NCBI RefSeq assembly: GCF_039536245.1
Contig: NZ_BAAAYN010000006.1
Coordinates: 186,001-250,000, forward strand
Direction of reading: 5' to 3'
DNA: 64,000 nucleotides
Source of the DNA: Cryptosporangium minutisporangium
GTDB taxonomy: Bacteria; Actinomycetota; Actinomycetes; Mycobacteriales; Cryptosporangiaceae
Notes under the pieces: model-generated
Told to the model about the DNA's origin: nothing
Databases searched by the model: none
The model's input: the letters and a program-made list of their open reading frames with translations, nothing else
Part shown: one piece after another, positions 15,819 to 24,737 of the stretch
How positions within the stretch are numbered: position 1 is the stretch's first letter
Layout: the number at the start of each line of letters is the position of its first letter
Translations under genes and position numbers: made by a program

Positions 15819-16709
15819 CCCCGACGCGGACGTCACCGGAGCGGCCTCGGTGGCCGGGTCGAGGTTGACGTCGCGCGAGAGCGACTCCCAGCGGGCGAGG
15901 TCGTCGAGGATCCCGGTGGCGTGGGTCCGAACGCCGTCGACGGCGTCGTCGCCGAGCGGCAGCCGCAGCGGGGCAGTGGGATCGGAGACTGCGGTGAGGA
16001 TGGCTGCGGCGGCCTTGGCCGGGTCGCCGGGCTGGGTACCGTCGATGCCCTTGATCATGTTGCGGGTCGCGCCGGCCGTCGCGGCGTAGGCGGGAGAGAT
16101 CGCCGACTCGTGCAGGGCGCCGCCGGAGAACCCGGTCCGGAAGGCACCGGGCTCGACGATCAACACCCGGACGCCGTGCGGCGCGACCTCACCGGCGAGA
16201 GCCTCGGACAGACCCTCCAGGGCGAACTTGGTGGCGCAGTACGCGCCAAAACCGGGGTAGGCGACCTGGCCGCCGAAGCTGGACATCTGCACGATGACGC
16301 CGGAACGCTGGCGCCGCATGTGCGGCAGCACGGCCCGGGTCAGCGCCGCCGGTCCGAACACGTGGACGTCGAACAGATCGCGCAGCTCCGCCTCGGTGGT
16401 GTCCTCGACCGCGCCGACTTGCCCGCGGCCGGCGTTGTTGACCAGTACGTCGATCCGGCCGTGCCAGGTGAGCACATCGGACACGACGTCGGTGGCGGCC
16501 GCGGTGTCGGTGACGTCGAACGCCATCGGAGTGATGCGGTCGGGGTACTGCTCGGCCAGCTCGGTCAGCGTCTCGGTGCGCCGGGCGGTGGCGACGACGA
16601 CGTCGCCGGCTTCGGCCGCCGCCACAGCGAGCGCGCGGCCGAAGCCGGACGAAGCGCCGGTGATCAACCACACGCGCTGCGTCGACGCCGGGCCGTGGGT
16701 GGTGCTCAT
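15798..16709 (-). CDS. Short-chain dehydrogenase/reductase (SDR)
   Basis: 303 residues; the ATG at 16709 has a perfect AGGAGG site. Cofactor motif TGASSGFGRALA near the start, NNAG in the middle, and catalytic Tyr and Lys in YCATKFALEGL with Ser in QMSSFGG: a classical SDR. It most resembles oxidoreductases of the NAD(P)-dependent, substrate-unknown type. Divergent from the LysR gene 110 bases away and probably its target. The last 21 bases overlap the convergent PGB protein gene. Confidence 0.9.
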   Translation of the reverse strand: MSTTHGPASTQRVWLITGASSGFGRALAVAAAEAGDVVVATARRTETLTELAEQYPDRITPMAFDVTDTAAATDVVSDVLTWHGRIDVLVNNAGRGQVGAVEDTTEAELRDLFDVHVFGPAALTRAVLPHMRRQRSGVIVQMSSFGGQVAYPGFGAYCATKFALEGLSEALAGEVAPHGVRVLIVEPGAFRTGFSGGALHESAISPAYAATAGATRNMIKGIDGTQPGDPAKAAAAILTAVSDPTAPLRLPLGDDAVDGVRTHATGILDDLARWESLSRDVNLDPATEAAPVTSASGSGNGNE

Positions 16710-16779
16710 GGAATCCTCCTGCGGTTCGCGTTTCCGGTCACCACCACACCGCGGGGAGCGCCCGATCGTCCAAGAACGC

Positions 16780-16800
16780 GGTCGATAACCTTTCGCTATC
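16780..16800. promoter_or_regulatory. Candidate LysR box between SDR and LysR
   Basis: CGATA-ACCTTTCGC-TATCG lies in the 109-base divergent region, within about 20 bases of the LysR start codon. Its dyad form with a T-N11-A core suits a LysR regulator. A related dyad occurs at the 3' end of the LysR gene. Confidence 0.5.
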
Positions 16801-16818
16801 GGCGGGAGGGAGCTTCGG

Positions 16819-17742
16819 GTGGCCACGACGGTCGACGTGGACGTGTCGACGCTGGTCTGTTTCGTGGCGGTCGCCGAGGAGCAGAACTTCACCCGGGCCG
16901 CGGCGCGGGTCGGTATCTCCCAGCCCGGCCTCAGCAAGAAGATCAGGCTGCTGGAGGACGCGCTCGGAGTGCGGCTGTTCGACCGGGGAACCCGATCGGC
17001 CTCGTTGACCGGCGCCGGTGAGGTGCTTCTGCCCGCCGCGCTGACGATGATCGAGACGTGGCGCACCACGGTGGCGGAGCTGCGGCGCGACGAGGCCGCC
17101 GAGCGGGGCGTCCTGCGGGTCGGCTTCGAGGCCTCCGGAGCGGGCGCCCTGACCGCACGGGCCCGTGCGGAGTTCGCTCGCCGTCATCCGCAGGTCGTCG
17201 TCCAGCCGGCCCGGTTCGACTGGGGCGGCGAGGTGCCCGCCTTGCGGGAAGGGCTGGTCGACGTGGCCTTCGTGTGGCTGCCCGCCGACCTCGGTGACGG
17301 AATCGACCACGAGGTAGTTCTGGTCGAGCCGCGCGTGGTCGGGATGGCCGCCGCCCACCGGCTCGCCGGCCGGGAGACGTTGTCGCTGGCCGACATCGGT
17401 GACGAACCGCTGATGTGGACGCGTCGCGCGCCGCGTGCGTGGATCGACTGGTGGGCGGTGAACCCCCGCCCGGACGGCCGGTCGCCGGTGTGGGGACCGG
17501 AGAACGACAACGTCGAGGAGATGCTGGAGACGGTGGCGGCCGGCGCCGCGATCTGTATCGCCCCGACGTCGATGGCCGACTTCTACAGCCGCCCGGACCT
17601 CGCCTGGCGTCCGCTGCTCGACGCCGAACCGCTACGCGTGGCGATCGCCTGGCCCGCGAACTCCACCAGCCGGCTCGTCGGCGAGTTCCTGTTGATCGTC
17701 CAGGACCTGTCGGCGCTGGACGATGCGGCGCCGAGGCCATAG
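16819..17742 (+). CDS. LysR-family transcriptional regulator
   Basis: 307 residues from GTG 16819 with a GGAGGGAG site. The N-terminal winged helix is clear (FTRAAARVGISQPGLSKKI, then LFDRG, and SLTGAGE). The C-terminal ~200 residues are a periplasmic-binding-like effector domain. Divergent orientation to the SDR suggests classical LysR control of that gene and autoregulation. The inducer is unknown. Confidence 0.9.
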   Translation: MATTVDVDVSTLVCFVAVAEEQNFTRAAARVGISQPGLSKKIRLLEDALGVRLFDRGTRSASLTGAGEVLLPAALTMIETWRTTVAELRRDEAAERGVLRVGFEASGAGALTARARAEFARRHPQVVVQPARFDWGGEVPALREGLVDVAFVWLPADLGDGIDHEVVLVEPRVVGMAAAHRLAGRETLSLADIGDEPLMWTRRAPRAWIDWWAVNPRPDGRSPVWGPENDNVEEMLETVAAGAAICIAPTSMADFYSRPDLAWRPLLDAEPLRVAIAWPANSTSRLVGEFLLIVQDLSALDDAAPRP

Positions 17743-17753
17743 CGGTTCGCTAT
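17739..17753. promoter_or_regulatory. Perfect palindrome overlapping the LysR stop codon
   Basis: ATAGCG-GTT-CGCTAT, 6-3-6, overlaps the LysR stop at 17740-17742. Its right half CGCTATCG matches the right half of the dyad upstream of LysR. It may be a second LysR site serving the short downstream frame at 17832, or a terminator stem. Confidence 0.4.
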
Positions 17754-17831
17754 CGCCGCTGTTCTTGGACGCGGCGGGCCCCACGTTCCGGTAATCGGGA
17801 TGTCCAGCCCCGAGAGCAGAACGGACCTCTC

Positions 17832-17879
17832 ATGAAGACCGCCACCGCGATCACCATCGCGGACCTGCAGTACGCCTGA
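17832..17879 (+). other. 15-codon open frame, possible leader peptide or gene remnant
   Basis: ATG to TGA encodes MKTATAITIADLQYA, preceded by only a weak GGA site. It looks like the beginning of a longer protein cut short. The 100 bases after it hold no continuation in any frame that I can recognise. It may be a remnant of a LysR-regulated gene, a leader peptide, or chance. Confidence 0.25.
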
Positions 17880-17979
17880 ACGACGCGACGCGCGGCGTCG
17901 ATCGTCCAAGTCGCGGGCGCGGGCCTGGAATGATCTACTCTGCGGGCCAGGCCGACCTGGCGGCGAAGGCGGTCACGGC

Positions 17980-19311
17980 ATGACAAGCAGGCCCGAGGAG
18001 GCTGTCTCGCAATCCGACGAGCGTGCGCGATTCTCCGCTCTGCTCGAGGACAGCGCGGAGGATCTCTACGACAACGCGCCCTGCGGCTACCTGTCGACGC
18101 TGCTGGACGGACGGATCGCCAAGGTCAACGCCACGCTGCTGCGCTGGCTCGGCTACACCCGCGACGAGCTGGTCGGGCGCCGCGCATTCGCCGACCTGCT
18201 GACGATCGGCGGCCGGATGTTCAACGAGACGCACGTCGCGCCGCTGCTGCAGATGCAGGGCCAGGTCAACAGCATCGCGCTGGAGCTGCAGACCGCCGAC
18301 GGCGCCCGTCTGCCGGTGCTGGTGACCTCCGTCGTCAAGACCGGTAGTGACGGGCAGCCGCTGCTGATCCGGACCACCGTCATCGACGCCCGCGACCGCC
18401 GCGCGTACGAGGTCGAGCTGCTGCGCGCCAGCCGGACCGCGCAGGCCGCCCAGGAGCGGGCCGAAGCGGCGCAGGCGGCGGCCGAAGCGGCCCAGGCACG
18501 AGCGGAGGCGGCGCAGGCGGCCGTCGAGGCCGAGCGGGCCCGGCTGGCCGAGCTCGCCGCCACCCTACAGAAGACCCTGCTGCCGCCGACGCTGATCCCG
18601 GTTCCCGGCCTGGACGTCGCCGCGGCCTACCACGCGGCGTCGGTGGAGGAGGTCGGCGGCGACTTCTACGACCTGTTCCCCCTGGCCGAGGGCGAATGGG
18701 GGCTCTTCCTGGGTGACGTCTGCGGCAAGGGTGCCCAAGCCGCCGCGATCACGTCCCTGGCCCGGTACACGCTGCGGGCCGCCGCGGTCTACGACAACGA
18801 CCCGGCGGCGGTCCTGCGGAACCTCAACACCGTGCTCCTCTACGACCACCAGGGGCGGGTGCCCCGGTTCTGCACGGTGCTGTTCGGCATCCTCACCCCG
18901 GCCGGAGCCGACGGCGCGTTCTCGCTCACGCTGGCGGCCGGAGGCCACCCGCCGGCGCTGCTGATGCGCGCCGATGGCACCGCCGAGGCTCTGCACACCC
19001 CCGGTGGTCAGCTGATCGGCGTCCTGGCCGACCCGCAGATCGTCACCACCACCGTGCGGCTGGCACCGGGGGACACGCTCCTGCTGTACACCGACGGCCT
19101 CACCGAAGCGCAGACCGCGCTGACCGGCGCCCACCGCTACGGCGAGGCGGCGCTCCTGGACTTCGCCGTCTCCCTGGCACCGACCACCGCGACGGACGCC
19201 GTGAACGCGGTGACCACCCTGCTCGACGCGTTCGGTGACGGCGTCGACGACGACACCGCCCTCCTCGCGTTGAGCGTGCCTGCCCGGGGAGCCGACGTGG
19301 GGCGCCCATGA
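17980..19311 (+). CDS. PAS-coiled-coil-SpoIIE (RsbU-like) serine phosphatase
   Basis: 443 residues. Residues ~20-145 are a PAS sensor (NAPCGYLSTLLDGRIAKVN, then WLGYTRDELVGR). Residues ~150-190 are a low-complexity AEAAQA-type coiled coil. Residues ~190-440 are the SpoIIE PP2C phosphatase with GGDFYDLF, LGDVCGKG, YTDGLTEAQ and DDDTALLAL metal motifs. Its stop overlaps the start of the STAS gene (ATGA), so the two form a partner-switch pair: the phosphatase probably activates that STAS protein. The signal sensed by PAS is unknown. Confidence 0.9.
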   Translation: MTSRPEEAVSQSDERARFSALLEDSAEDLYDNAPCGYLSTLLDGRIAKVNATLLRWLGYTRDELVGRRAFADLLTIGGRMFNETHVAPLLQMQGQVNSIALELQTADGARLPVLVTSVVKTGSDGQPLLIRTTVIDARDRRAYEVELLRASRTAQAAQERAEAAQAAAEAAQARAEAAQAAVEAERARLAELAATLQKTLLPPTLIPVPGLDVAAAYHAASVEEVGGDFYDLFPLAEGEWGLFLGDVCGKGAQAAAITSLARYTLRAAAVYDNDPAAVLRNLNTVLLYDHQGRVPRFCTVLFGILTPAGADGAFSLTLAAGGHPPALLMRADGTAEALHTPGGQLIGVLADPQIVTTTVRLAPGDTLLLYTDGLTEAQTALTGAHRYGEAALLDFAVSLAPTTATDAVNAVTTLLDAFGDGVDDDTALLALSVPARGADVGRP

Positions 19312-19679
19312 AGGCCCACCTCACGACCGACGCGCGCACCACCACGGCTGGACCCGTGCTGAGCCTCGCCGGGGAGCTCGATCACGCGACCGCTCCGCAG
19401 GTCCACGCCGCGCTCCTCGAGTTGCGGCTCACCGATGGTCAGCAGCTGACCCTCGACATGAGCGGGGTGACCTTCTGCGACTCCTCCGGCATCGGCTCAC
19501 TCCTTGCGGCGCACGCCTACGCCGAGCAGGCCCGTGGAGTCTTCGTGCTGTCCGCGGTGCCCGCACGCACCCGCTACCTGCTCGGCGTCGTCGGCCTCGA
19601 CCTGGTCCTCCCGATGTTCCCCACCGCCGACGAGGCGGTCGACGCGTGGACCGACACCGGCGACCCCACACCGCGGTAG
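19308..19679 (+). CDS. STAS-domain anti-sigma factor antagonist
   Basis: 123 residues. Typical single STAS domain with LSLAGELDHATAPQV at the start and the phospho-acceptor region VTFCDSSGIGSLL. Unphosphorylated STAS proteins bind anti-sigma kinases and release the sigma factor. The 4-base overlap with the PAS-SpoIIE gene supports its being that enzyme's substrate. No anti-sigma kinase lies nearby, so the switch must act on a distant sigma factor. Confidence 0.9.
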   Translation: MKAHLTTDARTTTAGPVLSLAGELDHATAPQVHAALLELRLTDGQQLTLDMSGVTFCDSSGIGSLLAAHAYAEQARGVFVLSAVPARTRYLLGVVGLDLVLPMFPTADEAVDAWTDTGDPTPR

Positions 19680-19699
19680 CTGGGGCCGACCGGTCGGTC

Positions 19700-20068
19700 C
19701 TACTCGTCGATCTCCGCTCGGCAGGTCACGGGTTCGTCCGCCTGGCCCGCCACCCGGGCCACCTCGCGACCTTCCACGAGGATCCGGCAGCTGCGCGGAC
19801 CCGTGCCCGGCTCAGCGGTGAGCGTCGTCTTCCCGCGATCGACGACCAGCTTCTTCGTGTAGGGCACCGCGACGTCGGACTCCTCGACGCTGCGGGTGAC
19901 CGTCCGGTCGTCGGATTCGCTGCGCTCGGGGTACGTGCGGGTGAGCGTCACCGTGTCGCCGCCGCCGGTGATCTCGTAGGTCACCTCCAGCGGCCCGGTG
20001 TCCGCGCACCCGGTCGCTCCCATCCCCAGCGCAACCACGACCATGATGCCCGGCACCCACTTGCCCAT
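19700..20068 (-). CDS. MmpS-like small lipoprotein
   Basis: 122 residues from the ATG at 20068; an upstream frame to 20170 is unsuitable because the signal peptide begins at MGKWVPGIMVVVALGMG, ending in the lipobox GATGC. The mature part is all-beta (LEVTYEITGGGDTVTLTRTY) and ends with CRAEI, paired with a Cys in RSCRI. This matches MmpS-type transport-accessory domains of actinobacteria, but no MmpL transporter is adjacent. Anchored on the outer face of the membrane. Confidence 0.7.
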   Translation of the reverse strand: MGKWVPGIMVVVALGMGATGCADTGPLEVTYEITGGGDTVTLTRTYPERSESDDRTVTRSVEESDVAVPYTKKLVVDRGKTTLTAEPGTGPRSCRILVEGREVARVAGQADEPVTCRAEIDE

Positions 20069-20180
20069 GTCAGCTCCGTTCGACTCTCGCGGCCGGGGCC
20101 TGCTCGGCCCGGGTCCGCTCCAGCACAGTGCCGGTCGAGGCGCTGCGTCGGCGTCTGCCCGGCGATGCATATTCCTGCCG

Positions 20181-20206
20181 GGCTGATCAGTCCCGCGGCT
20201 GATCAG
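20181..20206. repeat. Tandem palindromic repeat
   Basis: GGCTGATCAG occurs twice (20181-20190 and 20197-20206), each containing the perfect palindrome CTGATCAG. It lies upstream of the MmpS-like gene and downstream of the beta-helix gene, so it could be an operator for the former or part of a terminator for the latter. Confidence 0.4.
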
Positions 20207-20248
20207 AGGTACATCGCGAGCCGTGGGGAGAGGCGTCCGGCGCCCCCG

Positions 20249-21973
20249 TCAGCGGGGGTGCAACAGCCCGGCGCGTTGCCGGATCGCCGCGGTGGCGGCG
20301 TGCAGCTCCTCTTCGTCGGCCAGAGTGGTGTTGCCTTCGTACGTGACTCCGGCCGGTGGATCAGCCGCGCCGACCGGGTCGGCGTCCCAGAAGTTGCCCC
20401 GGTAGATCACGTTCTCCAAGGGCGGCCAGACCGTCAGAACGGACGAGTTGTCCGCCCGGACGACGACGTTCTCCTCGACGGTCACCCAGGCAGCGCCGTA
20501 GTCGGTGTAGAGCCCGAAGTTGTACGGCGTCCGGGTGTCCTCGACGACGTTGCCCCGGACCACCGCACCGTTGGCCGCGGAGGTGCCCTGTGGCCCGGAT
20601 AGGTAGATGCCGCCGCCGTCGGCGAGTACCCCGAGCGTGCGAGCGGTGAGATTGTGCAGGACCCGGGTGCCCTCGCCCGGACCCGCGACGATTCCGCAGT
20701 GCGGGACGTCGGTGACCTCGTTGTGCGCGATCGTGCAGCCGTCGGTGGCCGTCACGGCGATGCCGGGGGAGCCGGAGTACTCGGCTCCGGTGTGGTGGAC
20801 CTTGTTGTCCTCGATCGAGACCGCCCGTGAACCGGTGGCCGTCAGGGCGGCGGCGGAGAGCGTGTCGAAATCACAGCTGCGCACCGCGAGCTCCGTGCCG
20901 CCGGAGAGTTCGAGGGCGGTCGCTCCCATCCGGGTGAACCGGCAGTGCTCGATCACCACCCGAGTGCAGTCATGGAACCGGACGCAGGCGGGGATGGAGG
21001 ACGACGCGGTCGGCACCGTGACCCACGCGTCTTCGCCGAACGTCACCCGATCGATCGTGCCGCCCTGGTAGAAGCCGATCCCGTGGTAGTGCAGAAACCC
21101 CTTCTCGCGGGCGGGCCACAGCCACGTGGCGTCGGCGAAGGTCAGGCCGCGGAAGGTGACGTCGCTGGTGTTCCGGGCACGGAGGAGCGTCTCCGCGATC
21201 GGGGCGACCACCCTGGTGCGCTCCGGGGCTTCGCCCTCCTGGGGCAGGTAGCGCAGGAGATGGTGGCCGGGGCGTGAGCGGTCCAGCACGAAGGTGCCCG
21301 GCTCGGTGAGGAAAGAGGCGTCGTTCTCCACCCGGGTGGGCAGGCCGGGGCCACTCGTCGTTGCCCCCTCGTAGGCGGAGTTGTAGAGATCGAGAGCCCA
21401 GCCGAACGCCGGTTGGGACATCGTGACGGTGACCGGGCCCTCACCGCTGACGGCCGCGACGGTGCAGCGTGCCTCGGTCCACGGGTAGACGCCCCGGTGG
21501 ACGAACTCGACGTCGGCGGGGCTCTGCCAGCTCAGCGGGGCGTCGGAGTCGATGGTGTAGCCGGTCGGGGTCTGGACGGCCCCATCCGGTAAGCCGGGGA
21601 TGCCGGCCCGCTCGACCCGACGATCGTCGACGTAGAGCTGGCGAGTGTCCAGGTCACCGACGTCGGCCAGCCAGACGCCGCCCTCGACTCGCCAGTCGGT
21701 GATCTGCCGGCCACCGCTGAGGACCGGGGCTTCCTGCTTCGGCGTTCCGTACCCGTACGCCTGGTAGACGATCCGACCGCCGTCGGACCCGGAGTCGACT
21801 TCGGTCAGTTCCCACGGTGCGGTCAGCCCGTAGGTGCCCGTCCGAAGATTGATGACGACGTCGCCCGCCGCGCCGCTGGCCGCATCGCGGGCACGGGTTA
21901 CCGTCGCGAACGGTTGCTCGAACGAACCGGGCCAGGAGTCGTCGCCTGTGGGTGCTACGTGGAATTCCATCAT
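20249..21973 (-). CDS. Right-handed parallel beta-helix protein (glycoside hydrolase/lyase-like)
   Basis: 574 residues from the first ATG of an ATGATG pair at 21973, with a GGAGGTGG site. It opens with MMEFHVAPTGDDSWPGSFEQP, the usual start of DUF1565-type beta-helix enzymes. Many short beta-strand coils follow (VIEHCRFTRMG, VSIEDNKVHHTG, CTIAHNEVTDVPHCG). Size and start resemble glycoside hydrolase family 141 and pectate-lyase-like proteins. No signal peptide is visible, so it may act in the cytoplasm on oligosaccharides. It diverges from a TetR regulator across a perfect palindrome. Specificity unknown. Confidence 0.78.
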   Translation of the reverse strand: MMEFHVAPTGDDSWPGSFEQPFATVTRARDAASGAAGDVVINLRTGTYGLTAPWELTEVDSGSDGGRIVYQAYGYGTPKQEAPVLSGGRQITDWRVEGGVWLADVGDLDTRQLYVDDRRVERAGIPGLPDGAVQTPTGYTIDSDAPLSWQSPADVEFVHRGVYPWTEARCTVAAVSGEGPVTVTMSQPAFGWALDLYNSAYEGATTSGPGLPTRVENDASFLTEPGTFVLDRSRPGHHLLRYLPQEGEAPERTRVVAPIAETLLRARNTSDVTFRGLTFADATWLWPAREKGFLHYHGIGFYQGGTIDRVTFGEDAWVTVPTASSSIPACVRFHDCTRVVIEHCRFTRMGATALELSGGTELAVRSCDFDTLSAAALTATGSRAVSIEDNKVHHTGAEYSGSPGIAVTATDGCTIAHNEVTDVPHCGIVAGPGEGTRVLHNLTARTLGVLADGGGIYLSGPQGTSAANGAVVRGNVVEDTRTPYNFGLYTDYGAAWVTVEENVVVRADNSSVLTVWPPLENVIYRGNFWDADPVGAADPPAGVTYEGNTTLADEEELHAATAAIRQRAGLLHPR

Positions 21974-21990
21974 GGATCCACCTCCGCGCT

Positions 21991-22005
21991 GTTTATAGCA
22001 TAAAC
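21991..22005. promoter_or_regulatory. Perfect palindromic operator between beta-helix and TetR genes
   Basis: GTTTAT-AGC-ATAAAC is a perfect 6-3-6 inverted repeat, AT-rich, centred between the divergent starts at 21973 and 22035. It is the likely site of the TetR protein encoded next to it. Confidence 0.6.
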
Positions 22006-22034
22006 TTACCTCGCAGGAGAGAACGGAGGCGGCG

Positions 22035-22895
22035 ATGGTGAAGGACGCAGCGGGGGATCCCGACCGCGTGGTCGAACTGCTGTGGCAGGAGGGCGACGCT
22101 GCGCCGCGGACCGGGCTGAGCCTGACCCGGATCGTCCTGGCGGCGATCGAGGTGGCCGACGCCGAAGGGCTCGACGGGTTGTCGATGCGCAAGGTCGCCG
22201 ACCGGCTCGGGTTCACCAGCATGTCGCTGTACCGGCACGTGCCTGGCCGGCAGCACCTGGTGGACCTCATGTGCGACGCCGTCCTCGGTCCTCCCGGCAC
22301 GGCACCGTTCCCTGAGCCCGCCGATGCGTCCGACGGCGAGTGGCGGGACCGGCTGGAGGCGTGGGTGCGTGCCGGATGGCAGCTGCGTGAGCGTCATCCC
22401 TGGTTGGCCGAGGTGCGGGGCACCCGGCAGGTGCCTGGGCCCAACGGCGTCGCGCACTACGAGTACCTGCTGAGCACGGTCGCCCGTACCGGCCTGCCGC
22501 CGGCGCAGGTGATCGCCGTCGTCGGCCTGATCGGGCGATTCCTCGACGCGGAGGCGCTGCGGCTGGTGGAGACCGCGCGGACGGAGCGGCTCAGCGGCGT
22601 CACCGAAGCGGAGTGGTGGGGCTCCCGCGACACGCTCTACGCCCGGCTCGACCGCTATCCCACGCTCACCTCCCTCTGGGAGGCCGGCGGCTTCGACGAC
22701 CCGGAGGACCCGTTCGAGTTCGGGCTCCGGGCCGTGCTCGACGGTGTGGAAGCGCTGGTCGCTCGTTACGGAACCCGTGACGAAACCTGTCCCGTCTGTG
22801 GGAATCCGATGGAGCGAGCAGCCTCCGGGCGCCCCCGGGAGTACTGCTCGCGGGCCTGTCGGCAGCGCGCCTACCGTCGGCGCCACTCCGGCTGA
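22035..22895 (+). CDS. TetR-family repressor with a C-terminal zinc-ribbon-like tail
   Basis: 286 residues. An N-terminal helix-turn-helix (LSMRKVADRLGFTSMSLYRHV) is followed by a TetR_C-type ligand domain to about residue 245. The last ~40 residues add a Cys cluster, CPVCGNP then YCSRACRQRAYRRR, spaced like the small zinc-ribbon tail found in some actinobacterial proteins. This tail is unusual in TetR proteins and could bind metal or DNA. It diverges from the beta-helix gene across a perfect palindrome, indicating mutual regulation. Confidence 0.87.
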   Translation: MVKDAAGDPDRVVELLWQEGDAAPRTGLSLTRIVLAAIEVADAEGLDGLSMRKVADRLGFTSMSLYRHVPGRQHLVDLMCDAVLGPPGTAPFPEPADASDGEWRDRLEAWVRAGWQLRERHPWLAEVRGTRQVPGPNGVAHYEYLLSTVARTGLPPAQVIAVVGLIGRFLDAEALRLVETARTERLSGVTEAEWWGSRDTLYARLDRYPTLTSLWEAGGFDDPEDPFEFGLRAVLDGVEALVARYGTRDETCPVCGNPMERAASGRPREYCSRACRQRAYRRRHSG

Positions 22896-22932
22896 CCGGC
22901 GCGGACCTCGCCGATGCGAACGGGCGAGCGTG

Positions 22933-23799
22933 TTACCGGCCGGCCGCGGCGGCGAGCAGTCGCTGGAGCCGTACGCCGTGATGCACGTCCAGAGCGGAGG
23001 AGACGCCTGCGGCGACGGCCTCGGCGAAGCCGGCGGCGATCCGCTCGCGGACGGTGACGGGGTCCTCGGCGGCCGGGTCGGTGAGGACGATCCGTCCGGT
23101 GTCGGTGACCGCCTCACACCGCATCGGCCCGTGCGCACCCGGCGTGGTGATCGAGAGCGCGGTGTGGCTCACGGCCCCGTTCTCGTGTTCGAGCGTCACC
23201 GCGGTGACGGCGCCCGCGCGGTGGGCGTGGACGACGGTGGCCGGTCCGGCAGCCGCCGTCACCAGGTCGAACACCTGCTTGCCGACGTCGTGCAGCGCCA
23301 TGTCCTGACGGCGCCACGGGGTGGCGAACGGAGAGCCGGCGAGGGCGCCGCTGCCGATGAACTCCGCGGTCAGCACCCGTGGCCCGGCCGCCTGGACGTC
23401 GGCGAGGAAGGTCTGCACGGCATCGGTCCACCGGTTGGTGAGCATCAGCTGCGTGACGACGCCCGCCGCCTCCGCCGCCGCGGCGATGCGCTCGGCCGCG
23501 TCGACGGTGAACGCGAGCGGCTTCTCCAGCAGCAGATGGCGCCCGGCAGCAACGGCGAGCGGCGCGAGCTCGGCCTGCACGTCCGGTGGGACGGCGAACG
23601 CCACGGCGTCGCAGGATTCGAGCAGCGCGTCGAAGGAGGCGGCGACCGGCGTTCGGAGCCGATCGCCCAGCTCGGCCGCTGCCTCGGGCCGCCGGGCCCA
23701 GACCGCGGCCAGCGTCGTGTCCGGGCCGGCGGCGAGCATCGGGCCGGTGAACATCGTCGCCCACGGGCCGGCGCCGACCAGCCCCATCCGCACCGTCAT
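22933..23799 (-). CDS. Gfo/Idh/MocA-family NAD(P)-dependent oxidoreductase
   Basis: 288 residues from the ATG at 23799; a longer frame to 23916 lacks fold features. Rossmann start VRMGLVGAGPWATMF, then the family motif LLEKPLAFTVDAAE with the conserved EKP, and a C-terminal alpha/beta domain. Members reduce or oxidise sugars, inositols or related cyclic substrates. It is a single-gene unit, divergent from the RibD-like pair. The substrate is unknown. Confidence 0.87.
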   Translation of the reverse strand: MTVRMGLVGAGPWATMFTGPMLAAGPDTTLAAVWARRPEAAAELGDRLRTPVAASFDALLESCDAVAFAVPPDVQAELAPLAVAAGRHLLLEKPLAFTVDAAERIAAAAEAAGVVTQLMLTNRWTDAVQTFLADVQAAGPRVLTAEFIGSGALAGSPFATPWRRQDMALHDVGKQVFDLVTAAAGPATVVHAHRAGAVTAVTLEHENGAVSHTALSITTPGAHGPMRCEAVTDTGRIVLTDPAAEDPVTVRERIAAGFAEAVAAGVSSALDVHHGVRLQRLLAAAAGR

Positions 23800-23990
23800 C
23801 GTGTGTGGTCTCCGTCCGCGGGCCGATAGCGGTACCGACCCTACGCCCGGCCCCGGGAGGCGCCGCTTCCCGCCGCCACGCGGGTCGTCCTGCCGCCCAG
23901 ATGTGACGCCGTCCACTTCCGAGCGATAGTCGTCCGTATCGGCGCGGATTGGGGCACGGTATCCCCATCGGGCTGCGACGAGGGAGTGCC

Positions 23991-24737
23991 GTGCACGTAC
24001 TCACGACTGGCGAGGCTGTCTCCGACCTGCTGGCGCCGTACGCGGCGGTGGAGCGACGTCCGGGGCGGCTCGGTTGCTGGGTGATGGGCCACATGGTGGG
24101 CGGGCTGGACGGCTCGGCGGCGATCGACGGACGGGTCGGACGCCTGTCGACCGCGCCCGACGTCGAGCTGTTCCGGCTGATGCGGGCCCTCGCCGACGTG
24201 GTGCTGGTCGGCGCGCAGACCGTGCGCGCGGAGGGGTACGGTCCGGCGCGGTTACCGGCGGAGCGGATCAAGGCGCGGCGGGCCGCCGGTAAGCCGGACA
24301 CGCCTCCGATCGCGATCGTGAGCCGCTCGCTCGACCTGGACTGGACGGCGAAGATCTTCACCGACGCTCCAGCCGATCGCCGGACGACGGTCATCACCTG
24401 TGAAAACGCCGACCCCGACCGGCTCGCCGCCGCTCGCGGCGCCGCGGAGGTGGTGCTCGCCGGAACCGAGCGCGTGGAGCCGGCCGCGGCGATCGCGGGC
24501 CTCGCCGGGCTCGGCCACCGCACCGTGCTCTGCGAGGGAGGCCCCACCTGGCTGGGTGAGCTGGTCGCCGCGGACCTCCTCGACGAGCTGTGCCTCACGA
24601 TCTCTCCGCTGATGGGCGGTGACCCGCTCCCGATCTCGGTCACTCCGCCCGCCGCGCCGGTCGCGCCGTTCGCCCTGCGACACGTGCTCGCCGACGGGGA
24701 CACGCTCTTCCTCCGCTACGAGCGGGGGACCCGATGA
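23991..24737 (+). CDS. RibD C-terminal/dihydrofolate reductase-like pyrimidine reductase
   Basis: 248 residues from GTG 23991 with a GAGGGAG site. The RibD_C fold is indicated by MVGGLDGSAAIDGR, ADVVLVGAQTVRAEGYG and LCEGGPTWLGEL. No deaminase domain is present. Stand-alone proteins of this family reduce flavin or F420-type precursors or unknown pyrimidine-like substrates. The stop overlaps the next start (ATGA), linking it to a flavin reductase. Confidence 0.85.
   Translation: MHVLTTGEAVSDLLAPYAAVERRPGRLGCWVMGHMVGGLDGSAAIDGRVGRLSTAPDVELFRLMRALADVVLVGAQTVRAEGYGPARLPAERIKARRAAGKPDTPPIAIVSRSLDLDWTAKIFTDAPADRRTTVITCENADPDRLAAARGAAEVVLAGTERVEPAAAIAGLAGLGHRTVLCEGGPTWLGELVAADLLDELCLTISPLMGGDPLPISVTPPAAPVAPFALRHVLADGDTLFLRYERGTR

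Noticed and set aside
18444-18560. Tandem DNA repeat in the phosphatase gene as a variable repeat
   Set aside because: The repetition simply encodes an AEAAQA-type coiled coil; copies are imperfect and there is no sign of slippage.
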